Source: Theobroma cacao (Eukaryota; Streptophyta; Magnoliopsida; Malvales; Malvaceae). Taken from it: a DNA stretch of 64,000 bases. The translations under genes and the position numbers were made by a program. Positions within the stretch are counted from its first letter, which is position 1, and each line of letters opens with the position of its first letter. Location of the stretch: positions 9,426,907-9,490,906 of the forward strand of contig NC_030851.1 in NCBI RefSeq assembly GCF_000208745.1, given 5' to 3'. The notes beneath the pieces were generated by a model. It was not told the DNA's origin and did no database searches. It worked only from the letters and a program-made list of their open reading frames with translations. Shown piece by piece: positions 37,404 through 49,375 of this stretch.

Positions 37404-38810
37404 AGTGGACGATGTTATTCTCCTGAAATAGCAGAAAGGGTTGAAAAAGGAAAATCCAAACAAGGAGAAGATCTAAAAGAAACAAGTACCTTTCTCAAGG
37501 ACCAAACCACCGAACCTCCAATTGCTCCGAACAACAAGATTAAAAGGCCTGTTACGAAAAAAGAAGCAGGTAAATTTCTCAAATTTATCAAACACAGTGG
37601 GTATAGTGTGGTGGAGTAATTAATGAGAATGCCTGCTCGTATCTCGTTGTTATCTTTGCTTCTGAATTCGGAAGCACACAAGAATGTGCTACTTAAGGTC
37701 TTGAATCAAGCTTACGTGGCTCATGATATATCGGTGGAAAAGTTGGATCATATCGTGGGAAACATTATAGTGGGGAACTTCATTCCTTTAATGATGAGGA
37801 AATTCCATCTGGTGGCCAAGGAAGTAATAAAGTTCTGCACATTACCATCCAATGCAAGGCCCACGCCGTACCTAGGGTCATGATCGATAATGGCTCAACT
37901 TTAAATGTCATGCCTCGTTCTACCTTAACCAAGTTGCCTGTAGACCTGTCCTATATGAGAACCAGTCACATGGCTGTAAGGGCTTTTGACGAAACCATAA
38001 GGGAAGTGGTAGAAGACATCGAACTACCGATAAAAATTGGCCCTTGCATTTTTGAGGTCTAATTTCAAGTCATGGACATCGCCTCATCCTACAATTACTT
38101 ACTAGGGCATCCATGGATTCATATGGCGGGAGCCATACCCTCTTCCTTTCATCAAAAGGTTAAATTCATAGTTGAGGGCCAATTGATAAGTGTATTTGCA
38201 GAGGAAAACATACTGACCAGTCAACCCTCATCTGCTCCCTATGTAAAGGCAACGGAAGAAGTCCTAGAGTGCTTCTTCAGATCTTTTGAATTTGTTAATG
38301 CTACTTAAGTGAGGGAGGGAGAAATGATACCAACTCCTTGTTTGTCAGTAGCAACTGAAATGAGGGTAAAGCAAACAGTGGAAAAAAGATGCCGTGCAGG
38401 TTTAGGGCTAGGAAAGAATTTATAAGGAATTAACCGTCCTTTGACTCCAATAAAGAATGAAGAAAGGTTTGGTTTGGGGTATAAGCCTACCAAAGAAGAG
38501 AAAAGGAAATTGGCAGCTCAAAAGAAGATTAAAAGGATGGCTCAACTTGAGGGAAAGGAAGAAAAATTTGGGAAATGGACAATTCCGTACTTATATGAGA
38601 CTTTTCGCTCTGCAGGTTTCATTCATCCCGAAGCACTAACAAAGGTCAATCAGGTTTTGTAGATGTTTGATGAGTTGTCAGTCCATATGATCAAAGACGA
38701 AGAATCTAACGAGAAGGTCCTTGTGGTGTATCAAGTACTGCTAGGAGAGGAGCTAATCAATTGGACAGCCACAGAGTTACCTGTTATCTTTAAGTCTTTG
38801 GAAATGTAAT
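37404..38810 (+). pseudogene. Tat aspartic protease and linker, broken
   Basis: The protease active site reads VMIDNGSTLNVMP at about 37877-37915; Asp-Asn-Gly in place of Asp-Ser/Thr-Gly is common in this clade as I recall it. The second half carries SYNYLLGHPWIHMAGAIPSS (about 38085-38144). The same frame continues after two stops into the conserved linker NEERFGLGYKPTKEEKRKLA (about 38456-38515). Processes the polyprotein in intact elements. Confidence 0.8.
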
Positions 38811-39045
38811 GAACAATTTTATCTAAATGCATATGCCCAAGGGTGTTAAGAGTAATTTCTTGTTTAAATAAGGCTTTCTGTTACCTTCATCATTTAAATA
38901 AATGATAATGCATAATGCGTTTCATAATTCATCAACCTTTTTGCATATTTCCTTTCATCTATTCTTTTAGCCAATAAATACTTGCCCATACGCATGTTCA
39001 ATTTTACCTATTTGCAAGTCTTTAAATAATGAACACGAAGACAAT

Positions 39046-40652
39046 TTGGAGAACAATTTGAATTTTGATTTCGAGATAATTCCAAACATTGATGAATTGA
39101 AAAATGAAGAGGAGGTGAATGATTATGGCTTACCCCCTGATTTGTCGAGAATGTTGGAACAGGAGGAAAAGGAGATTTTACCTCATCAAGAACTCACAAA
39201 AATGATTAACCTTGGAAATGGGGAAGAAAAGAGAGAAGTTAAGATTGGCACCTCGCTGTCATCTAATGAACGACAAAAGCTAGAAGAATTGCTCCGTGAA
39301 TATGTGGATGTGTTTGCTTGGTCATATCAGGATATGCTAGGTCTTAATACTGACATTGTTGTTCATAAATTACCTTTAAGACCGGATTGCAAGCCTATTA
39401 AACAGAAATTGAGAAGGATGAAGCCAGAAATGTTGCTGAAGATTAAAGAAGAAGTAAATAAGCAATTTGATACTGGATTCTTAGAGGTGGCTAAGTATCC
39501 TGAATGGGTGGCTACTATAGTTTCAGTTCCTAAGAAGGATGGAAAAGTTCGAATGTGCGTCGATTACATGGATTTGAACAGAGCGAGTCCGAAGGATAGC
39601 TTCCCTTTGCCACATATTGATACTCTTGTGGACAACACAGCAAAGCATGCTTTATTCTCATTTATGGATGATTTTTCTGGTTACAATCAGAGCAAGATGG
39701 CACCCAAAGATATGGAAAAAATGACATTCGTAACCATGTGGGGAATGTTTTGTTACAAAGTAATGCCATTTGGATTGAAGAATGCAAGTGTCACTTACCA
39801 ATGGCAATGGTAGCTTTGTTTCACGATATGATGCATAAAGAGACAAAGGTATATGTGGATGACATGATTGCAAAATCTCATACAGAAAGGGACCATATTG
39901 TCAATCTTAAGAAGCTGTTCGAGAGATTGTGAAAGTTTTAGCTCAAGTTGAATCTTGCAAAATGTACTTTTGGTGTAACTTCTGAGAAATTGTTAGGGTT
40001 CATAGTAAGTGAAAAAAGAATTGAAGTGGACCCGAATAAGATACGAGCTATTCAAGAGCTGCCACCTCCCAAAACGTAAAAAGAAGTGAGAGGATTTTTA
40101 GGGAGGTTGAATTACATTGCTCGATTTATATCCCAGCTCACCTGCAAATGTGATACAATCTTCAAGCTGCTTCAAAAACGAAACCCAGGAGAGTGGAATG
40201 AAGAATGTCAAATAGCCTTTGATAAAATCAAAGAATATCTCACAAATCCACCGGTGTTGGTGCCACTGACTGTTGGAAAACCTCTTATTTTGTATTTGAC
40301 TATGAACAAGAATTCTATGGGATGTGTACTGGGGCAACATGATGAAACTGGGAAGAAAGAACAGGCCATATATTTCTTGAGCAAGAAATTCACGGAGTAT
40401 GGGTCCAAATACTCTGCGTTCGAAAAGATGTGTTGTGCATTAGCATGGACCGCCCAGAGGCTTCGACAATATATATTGTATCACACAACATGGTTGATGG
40501 CAAAATTAGATCCCATCAAGTATATTTTTGAAAAACCCTTCCTGTCTGGGAGAATAGCTCGATGGCAAGTGCTATTGTCTGAGTATGATATTATGTATGT
40601 GTCCCAAAAATCAATCAAAGGGAGCGTCATCACTGATTTCCTCGCAGATTGA
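39046..40652 (+). pseudogene. Tat reverse transcriptase and RNase H, frameshifted
   Basis: The reverse transcriptase fingers/palm are in 39046-39813: VPKKDGKVRMCVDYMDLNRA, then FSFMDDFSGYNQ, then MPFGLKNA. A frameshift near 39795-39805 moves the reading frame, and YVDD of the active site is at 39852-39863. The thumb and RNase H follow, with stops at about 39930 and 40077. RNase H (40086-40652) shows LTMNKNSMGCVLGQ, YFLSKKFTEYGSKYSAFEKM and a terminal KGSVITDFLAD. In intact elements this copies RNA into DNA. Confidence 0.9.
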
Positions 40653-41084
40653 GCTTATGAGGATTATGAATCTATAAGTTTCGATTTTCTAGATGAAGAT
40701 TTGATGACCGTTTTGCACATAAAAAAGGACGGTCCCAATAAACTTAATCCATGGAAGATGTATTTTGATGGAGCATCCAATGCTTTGGGGCACGAAATTG
40801 GGGTAATGTTGATTTCTCCAAGTGGAAAGTACTATCCAGGCACGACGAGATTGAATTTCAATTGTACGAATAATATAGCAGAATATGAGGCATTAGTAAT
40901 GGGATTACAAGCAGCAATCGATATGAAGGTCGGCGCGATAGAGGTTTATGGAGATTCAGTTTTGGTGATATGTCAAATGAGAGGCAAATGGGAAACTAGA
41001 GATTCTAAACTAGTTTCATATAAAAAGCTGATTATAGAATTAAGCAAACAGTTCAAGGAAATCAGCTTCAACCATTTGCCTTGA
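40653..41084 (+). pseudogene. Tat second (archaeal-type) RNase H
   Basis: An extra RNase H after the first. MYFDGASNALGHEIGVML gives the first Asp, NIAEYEALVMGLQAAI the Glu, and VYGDSVLVICQM the second Asp; ENQIADALA after the stop at 41082 gives the last Asp (about 41092-41116). All four catalytic acids are therefore visible. A second RNase H of this kind identifies the Tat lineage among plant gypsy elements. Confidence 0.88.
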
Positions 41085-42480
41085 GAAGAAAATCAGATTG
41101 CTGATGCTTTGGCCACTATCGCAGCAATGTTCAAAATAAAAGAAGTGGCTGATGTACGCCCTTTTGATTTAGAAGTCCGTGAAGTCTTCGCACACTGCTT
41201 GAACGTTGAAGAAGAGGTTGATGGTAAGCCGTGGTATCATGATATCATGTAATACATTAAGCACCAAGTATATCCGGAGAATGCCACGGACAATGACAAG
41301 CGGACCCTTAGAAGATTAGCAACGGATTTCTTCTTGAGCGGAGAAGTGCTATACAAAAGAAATTGGGATCAAGTACTTTTGAGATGTGTGGATGCCACTA
41401 AGGCCAACAAAATAATGGAAGAAGTCCACGAAGGAACTTGTGGAGCTCATGCTAATGGACATATGTTGGCTAGACAAATTATGAGAGTTGGATATTATTA
41501 GTTCACATTGGAATCAGATTGCATAAACTTCATTCGAAAGTGCCACAAGTGTCAGATTTATGCAGATATGATCCATACTCCACCAGCCCCATTGCATGTT
41601 TTCACGGCGCCTTGGCCATTTTCAATGTGGGGAATGGATGTGATTGGGCTTATTACACCAATAGCCTCAAATGGACATCGATTCATATTGGTGGCCATTG
41701 ATTATTTAACGAAATGGGTAGAAACGGCTTTTTATGCCAATGTGACACAAAAGGTGGTGTGTAAGTTCATCCAAAGGGAGATAATATGTAGAAATAGGCT
41801 GCCGAAAAATATAATTACTAATAATGCAAGTAATTTGAATGGTGCGATGGTGAAGGAGGTTTGCGCTAAATTCAAAATCAAGCATCATAACTCGACAACT
41901 TACCATTCGAAGATGAACGGAGCGGTAGAGGCAGCTAACAAAAATATTAAAAAGATTGTTGAAAAGATGACTGAAGTCTACAAAGATTGGCTCGATAAAC
42001 TTCTTTTTGCCTTGCATGCATATCGAACTTCTGTGCATACCTCCATGGGGGCAACTCCGTACTCATTAGTATATGGTATAGAAGCAGTTCTACCTGTTGA
42101 AGTAAAAATCCCATCATTAAGGGTGTTGATGGAAACAGAATTGGAAGATGCTGAGTGGATCCGCTCTCGCTATGAACAATTGAACTTGATTGAGGAAAAA
42201 AGGCTTGCGGCTCTTTGTCATGGCCAGATGTACCAACGAAAAATGATACGAGCATACAAGAAAAAAGTTCGTCCCAAGCAGTTCCGAGAAGGAGAGTTGG
42301 TTCTTAAGAGATTACTCCCTAATCAGATCGATTTTTGAGGAAAGTGGATGCCAAATTGGGAAGGACCATATGTGGCAAAGAAGGCTTTTTCAAGAGGAGC
42401 TTTGATTTTGGCTGACATGGATGGGGAGGATTTGCCTAACCCGATAAACGCGGATGCGGTGAAAAAGTACTATACTTAAA
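41085..42480 (+). pseudogene. Tat integrase, broken
   Basis: The zinc-binding HHCC region is at 41430-41560 (HEGTCGAHANGHMLARQI, then CINFIRKCHKCQ), with a stop at about 41500. The catalytic core has MWGMDVIG (first Asp), IITNNASNLN, where the second Asp is Asn, and NGAVEAANKN (Glu). Further conserved parts are LFALHAYRTSVHTSMGATPY and the C-terminal GELVLKRLLP, followed by a stop at about 42336 and WEGPYVAKKAFSRGALIL. The frame ends at about 42478. The Asp-to-Asn change (GAT to AAT type) would abolish strand transfer. Confidence 0.9.
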
Positions 42481-44105
42481 AAAAATGCCGAGGGGTTCAT
42501 GGCTGAAAACTCGAAAAGGGCAGCTCGTACCTAAAGGAGGAGGCTTATGTTGAAAATCTGAAAAGGGCGGCTTGAGGCCGAAAAGCAAGAAGTTAGAATG
42601 AAACTTAAAGATGTTAGCCCGAATGGAACACAAGATTGAGGTAGAAGTACACTATGAATGGAGCTCCACAATTTCGTAAAATAGGGGAAGTTAGGGAGTT
42701 TGCAACCTACATATTTGCTCAAAGCATCAATCAAGGACAATTCTTGAAGTCGAACATCAAATTGTTTGCTCAGAATGGTCTGAGTGTTCATTATTTAAAT
42801 ATATATTGTTTGCTCTATAAATTCTCTTTGCCTTATATTATTTGATTTCTCATATATGAAATTCTCCTTCGCCTCTTTATTTTAACCCTTTTATTCTTTA
42901 CCATCCCATGATTTCACATAATGATTGTCATAGAAATGAATGATGAATGGTGAAAGAAATAAACTAATTAAGTAAGAAATTACGTTCATTGTTCAACAAA
43001 AGACTTGATGATGAGAAAAAGGAATGGTAGAGCTTTAAACTTGAGCAAAAAAAAAAAAGAGTCAAATGTCAAAAAGAAGGGGGCACGCCTAAGGAAAATC
43101 AAGAATGTCAGCCAATGAAGAAAGGCACAAGACGAAGGTCATTGAAAGCTACAGTGAAAAATTGGATGAAGTAAGAAAAAGGTCTTGGAACCTTAATGAA
43201 TCATAAACATGAAAAGCATTCTATCATGTCAATCATGCATACATGCCTAGCCATGCACTTGACAAAAATCAAAATTAATTCATGTCCCAAACTTTGAAGG
43301 TAGAAATTCACTCGACCTAAAGTGTTGAGGTTGTAAAACTTTGATGGAAGGATTTGAGTCTTTTCATTTCATGTTAATCCAATTAAGTTGGCATTAAAGA
43401 ATTAAATCGAACCTGTTTTGAGATAGGTAGAGCCTAGATTAAGTCTAGGAATTTTATTTGTTTAAATCGAACCTGTTTTGAGATAGGTAGAGCTTAGATT
43501 AAGTCTAGAAATTTCATTTGTTTAAATCAAACCTGTTGTGAGATAGGTTGAGCTTAGATTAAGTCTAAAAATTTTAACTTTTTAAAATCGAACCTGATTT
43601 GAAATAGGTAGAGCCTAGATTAAGTCTAGGAATTTTAATTTTTAAATCGAACCTATCTTCGGATATAGATCAAGCACAGGTCAAGTCTAGGAATTCTAAT
43701 TCTTTAAATCGAACCTGTCTTGTGAGATGGGTCTAGCCTAGGTCAAGTTTAGGAATTTCAATTCTTTAAGTCGAACCTGTTGTGAGATAGGTCGAGCTTA
43801 GATCAAGTCTAGGAATTTCAGTTTTTAAGTCAAACCTGTTGTGAGATAGGTCAAGTCTAGATCAAGTCTAGAAATTTTCGTTTTTTCTAATTGAACTTAT
43901 TTTGAGACGGGTTGTGCTTAAGTCAAACTTAGAAATCTCATTTCTTTACGAACTCAGGTCAAGCCTAGGGACTTCATGTTTTTAATCAAACTTGTTTTGA
44001 GATAGGTCAAGCCTAAATCAAATTGCTAGAATCAAAACTTGCCTCAAGATGAATTGAATACGGTGTTTATGTCTTTGCACTATTCTTGATTCTTAAAGAA
44101 TGTAC
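42481..44105 (+). other. Tat 3' non-coding region
   Basis: About 1.6 kb between integrase and the 3' LTR, including the tandem array at 43403-44030. No coding potential seen. Confidence 0.75.
43403..44030. repeat. ~60-bp tandem array, about 10 copies
   Basis: Unit: AAATCGAACCTGTTTTGAGATAGGTAGAGCCTAGATTAAGTCTAGGAATTTnnnTTTGTTT (about 60 bases), repeated about ten times with increasing divergence toward the right; one unit near 43950 is truncated. Arrays in this position are characteristic of Tat/Ogre elements and can seed satellites. Confidence 0.92.
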
Positions 44106-44118
44106 AAAGAGGGGCAAC
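44106..44118 (+). other. polypurine tract
   Basis: AAAGAGGGGCAAC directly before the 3' LTR. Confidence 0.75.
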
Positions 44119-46836
44119 TGTAGACACCTACTTCAAAAAAAATAAAATAAAAAATAAAAAAAGGTTAAAAAAATAAAAAGTTAATAAAGAAACAGATAAA
44201 TATAAAAAAAATTAAAAAAAATGATGAATGAACAGGAAGGGACTGAGCGTGTGCTCAGCCCCTCCTCCGGTTCATCATTACAGGGCATTAATGCCCCTGA
44301 AAGGTAGCCAGAATTTGGGGAGGAGTGGTCACCTCTGGCTACCAACCCTTCCTGTTTGCCAAAGCCTTGTGAAATCATGCTCAGAAGAGCATGATTTCAT
44401 CTCTGGATTGTCCAAATTTTTGGACAATCCAGTTCTTAAAAGGGGGGGTTTCAAAACGATCCAGAAGACCCGAAAAAAAAAAGATTTTGAAACCCAGATT
44501 CATGAACAAAATAAAAAAAAACCAATCTGTCAAAAAAAAAATGATTCCAGCAACCAATACCACAAATAAGCCATCAAAAAATCCTAAACTACCAGCAACA
44601 GAAATCCACAATCAAAAAATAAAAAATAAAAAAAATAAAATTACAGGAAAAAGAAACAAAAATGGGAGAAGCTGTGAATAACTAGGGTTCTTTGGTTTGT
44701 TTCTTTTTGAGGAGGAGCTGGTAATTTGGGGCAAGTAAATAAGGGGGTATTTGGTCTTAGGAAGCCAACCGACGGAGGCTGTTGAAGCTAGTGGGTAAGG
44801 TCAGATCGGTGCTAGTAGAGATGGGGTATTTGGTCTTCGGAAGTCGACCGCCAGAGGCTATTGAAGCTAGTGGGTTAGGTCAGATCAACGTCGGTAGAGA
44901 GGGGAGGAACACCTGGGCTGCCGGTTAAAGGCAAGCCGCCAACGTAAGGGAGAGAAGAAAGAGAAAGAGAGGGAAGATTTTAGAGAGAAGTTAGAGAGGG
45001 TGCGACTAGAGAGAGAAAAAGAAGGCAAAAAATGAGAAGATAAGGGAAAGTGAAGGTTTAAATACTTAGGTTTATGATCAAAACGACGTCGTTTTGGTGG
45101 ATTAAAAGCTGTCAAACAAATACCCAAAACGGTGCGTTTTGGGCTCAGTCTTGTGGACCTCAGGAAGCAGATCCGACACAGTAGTTTTGGGCCTTCTGTG
45201 GGTTATTGAATTGGGCTAATCTGAGCCTAGAAAGGTAACCTTTCTTTCTGATTTTAATTGATTTTGTGTCTTGCCTATTTTTGTTAAATAAAATGCATTT
45301 TCATTTTATATTGTTATAATTTAAACCATATTAGGAAAAGTTATATATATACATATATATATATACTATATACTATATAAAGTAAATATTAATATAGTAT
45401 ATATTATTTACAATTATACATTATATAATATATATCTTAATACACTATAGATAGTGTACTTATTAATAAACTAATTAATCAATGTATAGTATAACAAATA
45501 TAATTAGTCAAAAATTACATATTAATAATATACTATATTAATATATTAGTAAAATTATAAGTAATAATGTAGTATGTCGTAACATAAAGTACATTATTAA
45601 TATATTTTTAAATAAATTAAAAAAATAGAAAAAAGTTAAAAAAATTCGATTTAACTGACTAAAGTTGATTAAAGTTGTTAAATCGATTCAGTTCAATTAA
45701 TTTTTTTAAAAATATCGATTAAGTTGGTTAATAATATTCCTTAACTGAATTAACCAATTTAATCAAATGCTCACCCCAAAGCGTAAACTAAAGAAGAAGA
45801 TATGGGAGAAATAAAATATACTATTTCACACGACCCAATAAACTTATGCCGGCTATTAGTATGTTTTTTCCCCTATGCTTACATTGAAATTAAAAGGGGC
45901 TATTTATAATATAGCCCATCTTATTCCTAAAGGAACTCTACTTTTAGTTGTTAGTACAATTAGAGTAGTTAACAAAAAACATAATTAAAATAAGTGTTCT
46001 ATTTCTAATTAGAGCACAACTAGCCTACTTTCCCTAGACTAACTTAACTACCCAAGTTGGTAGTATTAACAAGAAGTCCAACCTAAGTAGACAACTCATG
46101 TATGCACGACCCACAAGCGCGTTGCCCTTGTGCACCAAGCTTGCTAATTTGCTTCGCTTTGCGGAACCCATCATTCTAGGTCTCATGCAACCCAATCCTA
46201 CTAGCGTCTTGTGTACACGACAACTCTCATTTGTTGTTGGCCAGCTAATTGCGTAGGTTAAGCTTGTCACGGATTTGCAAGCCGTGACAATATGGTTGTG
46301 GTGGTAAAAATAGTCTATTTAATGATTTTTCCTATCGTATTATACACATTGGTGGTAAATAATGAGAAAGTAATGGAAATGAATTTTATGCGAAGAAAAA
46401 TGTCATGATATGAACTAGTTAATAAATTCTTTTTTAGGATTTTAAAATTTTTTTAGAGTAAAACAATGCGTATCTCTTATCTATGGTCTTAATGGGCCAT
46501 GCAAGATTTTTCTGTGAATAATGGGCCTAACCCAATACAGACAGGCAGGCAAGCCCAAAAAAGGAGCAAAGGAAACGGCCTAANCTCGTGGAATGGGCGC
46601 CACGGAGGTGCTAACCCTTCTTCGTGCGTAACCGCACTCCCGAACCCATCTCTAAAAAACGTGGATCAGTTCTCGTTGTTTCGACGGACCTAATATTAAT
46701 TTAGAACTTCGTCAATTAGAATTGGGTTAATAGGTGACCAATCACACCTAGATAAAAAAGATTGGTGGTGACTCCTAAACCACTTTATTTTCGTCGACAT
46801 CTCGCGATCGGGTTCCCGGACCTGCACGTTACGACA
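44119..46836 (+). repeat. Tat 3' LTR (2718 bp, with replaced middle)
   Basis: 44119 to about 45340 matches 29357 to about 30580 of the 5' LTR, and 46585-46836 matches about 32033-32284. The 1.24 kb between does not match the 5' LTR. It holds AT-rich sequence, a possible MITE end (about 45640-45778) and an LTR-like segment on the minus strand. A single N at 46584 lies exactly at the return of similarity. Confidence 0.85.
45770..46289 (-). mobile_element. probable gypsy LTR nested in the 3' LTR
   Basis: Read on the minus strand from 46289 it starts TGTCACGGCTTGCAAATCCGTGACA, the same TGTCACG...CGTGACA design as the LTR end at 1-241. A TATA box (TATAAATAG) lies at about 45900-45912 in the right orientation. 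The other end is uncertain, and no target duplication was found. Confidence 0.45.
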
Positions 46837-46841
46837 GAGAC
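46837..46841. repeat. target-site duplication of the Tat element, right
   Basis: GAGAC, identical to 29352-29356. Confidence 0.9.
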
Positions 46842-46984
46842 AATTTTAAATGCTTGACATTAGGTTCAAGAAAATATGTGATTTTTATCAAACCAAAATA
46901 TGATGTAACTTAATGCTAGCAATCTCCAACCCTCCCCTTTTTGATATGACAAAAACATGACCATATTGCATTTGAAATTTCTTA

Positions 46985-47381
46985 AGTTAAATCTACATAA
47001 CTGTTCAATCATTCACATTAACAATTTTGAGTTAAATCAATGTTATCTATGTTAGCTCAAGCCTCCCAAAGATAACCAATGGTAATTCATTATTCTAGGT
47101 AATGGATAATATTGTCATTACACATGTATACTTAATTAGTTACTCAAAAGTCAAAATAAATAAAGAAAATTATTCTATGCACCAATGAGTAAAAATATTA
47201 CCACATATTCTATTATTTGTTATATTAAATTTTTAATCTTTTAATAATAAATTCTAATAAGGTATGTGACAACCCTCTAATCTCATTTATAAAGTTTAAA
47301 AATGACTATGTATAGAATAATAATTTTTAAGGTATGTTCAAAAAATTAATAACTTAATATGATCATAAATAAGAGAATATG
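46985..47381 (+). repeat. ~390-bp dispersed repeat, copy B
   Basis: Partner of 27063-27455. Here the sequence runs on into ACCAATAATC with no LTR, so this copy shows the uninterrupted form at the position where copy A carries a copia insertion. Confidence 0.85.
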
Positions 47382-48317
47382 TACCAATAATCTAATTGTT
47401 GATGCAAATGGGGTTCAGGTGGAATTTGAGGAACTGGCAAAATTGACTTCAAGGCGAACCTTTCAATAAACATTATCTTTAAGACTTATTTCATCCTCAC
47501 GACTTAGTATGCAAAGGAGAATAATGCAAATAGTTTTAAAGATACAATGAAGCTAATGTCTAACATTGTCTTGCATTTTATGAGAGTAAGCCACTAGATA
47601 CACTTGAGGGTTTGCAAAGTTGTTTGATCTTAGAGTTTCCTTTTTGCAACAAGTAGATTATAAGAAATTTAGACACTTTTTGTAGTTGATAGGAACTTAA
47701 ATGTTTATGTTAATTTTTAGAACACAACATTTCTCTTGTTCTTGATTTTTCTATTGTTGTTTTGCTTTTGTTTTTATGTGTCAAAATGGTTGGCATCAAA
47801 TCCTTTATATAGGCTAGTAAGCGTCTCTTCTTAAAAAACACAACTTTTTCATCAAGACATATTTTTATCTTAAAGATACCTTTACATTTTGTATGACACA
47901 ACTTTTAAATAAAAGTATTGTTTCCATAGTCACTTTATGAAAGCACAACCAACTATTCCATGAGACATAACTTTTAAACTACAATATGAAAAGATAACTT
48001 TTCATATCAGCTTATGAAAGAACAACCACTTATTCTGTAAAATATAACCTTTGACTTTAATATGAAAAAATAATTTTTCATATCCAAACTTTTAATTTGC
48101 AGTGTTTTTCCAATTGTTTCATAACCTTTGAACAGGACATCTTTCCGTGTTAAGAGACAATTCTTTTATTTTAAAAATACACCAAAACTAACTCTATCTA
48201 TAAAGTTTAAAAACTTTACCTACAATATATAAAATAATAATCCAATAAATAAGGATTCCACCATCTTGCGTGAGTATAATATAAGGAGAGCACAAATTGC
48301 TACACTAGGTTCCTTGA
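47382..48317. other. intergenic, no gene recognised
   Basis: A short open stretch at about 47393-47467 (LIVDANGVQVEFEELAKL) is protein-like in composition but too short to name. The rest shows no coding features. Confidence 0.3.
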
Positions 48318-49166
48318 GGGTATTTTTGGTTCATAGAATGGAATAAGATGGGAATGAAATAACCATTTTGTGAGAATAAAATAACAGAGGAATAATTATT
48401 ATATAGTTTTGTTCATAGGAATGAAATCGGATAGAAATTAGTATTATGATTTATTTTAATGCTTAGTTGGCAAGAATAATTTTAGAAATAACCAAGAAAT
48501 AAGTGATAAATAACAAATATACCTTCTATTATAATATATAATTATTTTATTTTAAAATTTTATTTTTAATTTTAAAATATTAAAATATTAAAAATTTATA
48601 ATTAAAAATTTAAATTATTTTTTATAATTAAAATTAATTTTAAAAAATAAAGTATTAATTTTTAACATTTTTTTTGTTTTTTCTGTTCTAGTATTTTAAT
48701 TTTTTTTTAGTTTTCTCACTAGCTAGCCACCAAAGATGTAACTAGTGTAATGAAGCGCTAATTTGGTGCTCCCTATCGCTAGATCTGGCTGCTAGAGCAC
48801 TAGATTGACACTTCTCGTGACTGAATCTAATTTGGGAGCACTAGATCAGCACTTTTTACGACTGAATATGGTGAGGGAACGCCAATTAATGTTTCCTGCA
48901 ACTGGCATGGTGCTTCTGTTGCCCTCCATTGAAGGACTTTAGAGAGAAGGAAAAAGGTAAAAGATGGGTAAAGAGAGAAGGAAAATGTGAAAATTTATGA
49001 TGGTAATTTTTAAATTTATTTAAAAGTAATTTTGTTCAATAAAATTTTTGACTTATTCTCTCACTCTTGAAATAACTATTATTGAGGTTCTTTTGGGAAT
49101 GGCTATTTAGATTTCCTTAGGAATGATCATTCAAAGGAATGACAATTCCTGTGAAACAAATAAATT
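48318..49166. mobile_element. possible MITE (~850 bp)
   Basis: The left end GGTATTTTTGGTTCATAGAA resembles the reverse complement of the right end (AATTTATTTGTTTCACAGGAA), and both are followed by GGAAT/ATTCC-rich subterminal repeats. No target duplication can be assigned, so the superfamily is open. Confidence 0.4.
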
Positions 49167-49174
49167 ATTAAGGT

Positions 49175-49375
49175 GTGTTTAGAAATATGGGGTATGACTA
49201 TTCAATTCCTCCAATCAAACACGATGTAAGAGATTTAAGTGCAATTGAACCTATAAAGAAAACAGAGTTCAGTGCAACTGACATTAGAAGGGAAGCACAA
49301 GTGCAGGCTGCTGTCGTCTTAACAGGATCAAATGCAGCCAAGTTTGGAAGGAAAGTAACAGTGTTTACAAATTGA
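49175..49375 (+). CDS. hypothetical short ORF (66 aa), possibly a gene fragment
   Basis: I do not recognise the product. The frame 49175-49375 has normal, non-repetitive amino-acid composition, unlike the AT-rich ORFs around it, with segments such as IKHDVRDLSAIEPIKKTEF and RREAQVQAAVVLTGSNAAKF. It starts just after the possible MITE, with no clear promoter, and may be an exon remnant of a larger gene or a captured fragment. Codons are not obviously decayed. Confidence 0.25.
   Translation: MFRNMGYDYSIPPIKHDVRDLSAIEPIKKTEFSATDIRREAQVQAAVVLTGSNAAKFGRKVTVFTN

Larger units (their letters stand above)
29357..46836 (+). mobile_element. Ty3/gypsy retrotransposon of the Tat/Ogre type, 17.5 kb, coding region broken
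   Basis: Two long LTRs (29357-32284 and 44119-46836) start TGTA(A/G)ACACCTAC and end GACA, with a GAGAC duplication outside. After the 5' LTR come a primer-binding site, a leader, an extra ORF, gag, protease, reverse transcriptase with RNase H, a second (archaeal-type) RNase H and integrase, then a 3' region with a tandem array and a purine tract. Extra ORF before gag, dual RNase H and very long LTRs are the marks of the Tat/Ogre clade. The frame changes several times and many Gln, Arg and Trp codons are stops, so it cannot move on its own. In a stretch of about 250 aligned LTR bases I count roughly 16 differences, nearly all transitions. Confidence 0.95.

Noticed and set aside
43403..44030. 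CRISPR-like repeat array
   Set aside because: Continuous tandem units without unique spacers, inside a plant retrotransposon.
29357..46836. Endogenous pararetrovirus instead of a retrotransposon
   Set aside because: Long LTRs, a target duplication, an integrase and dual RNase H are present; no movement-protein-like domain is seen.
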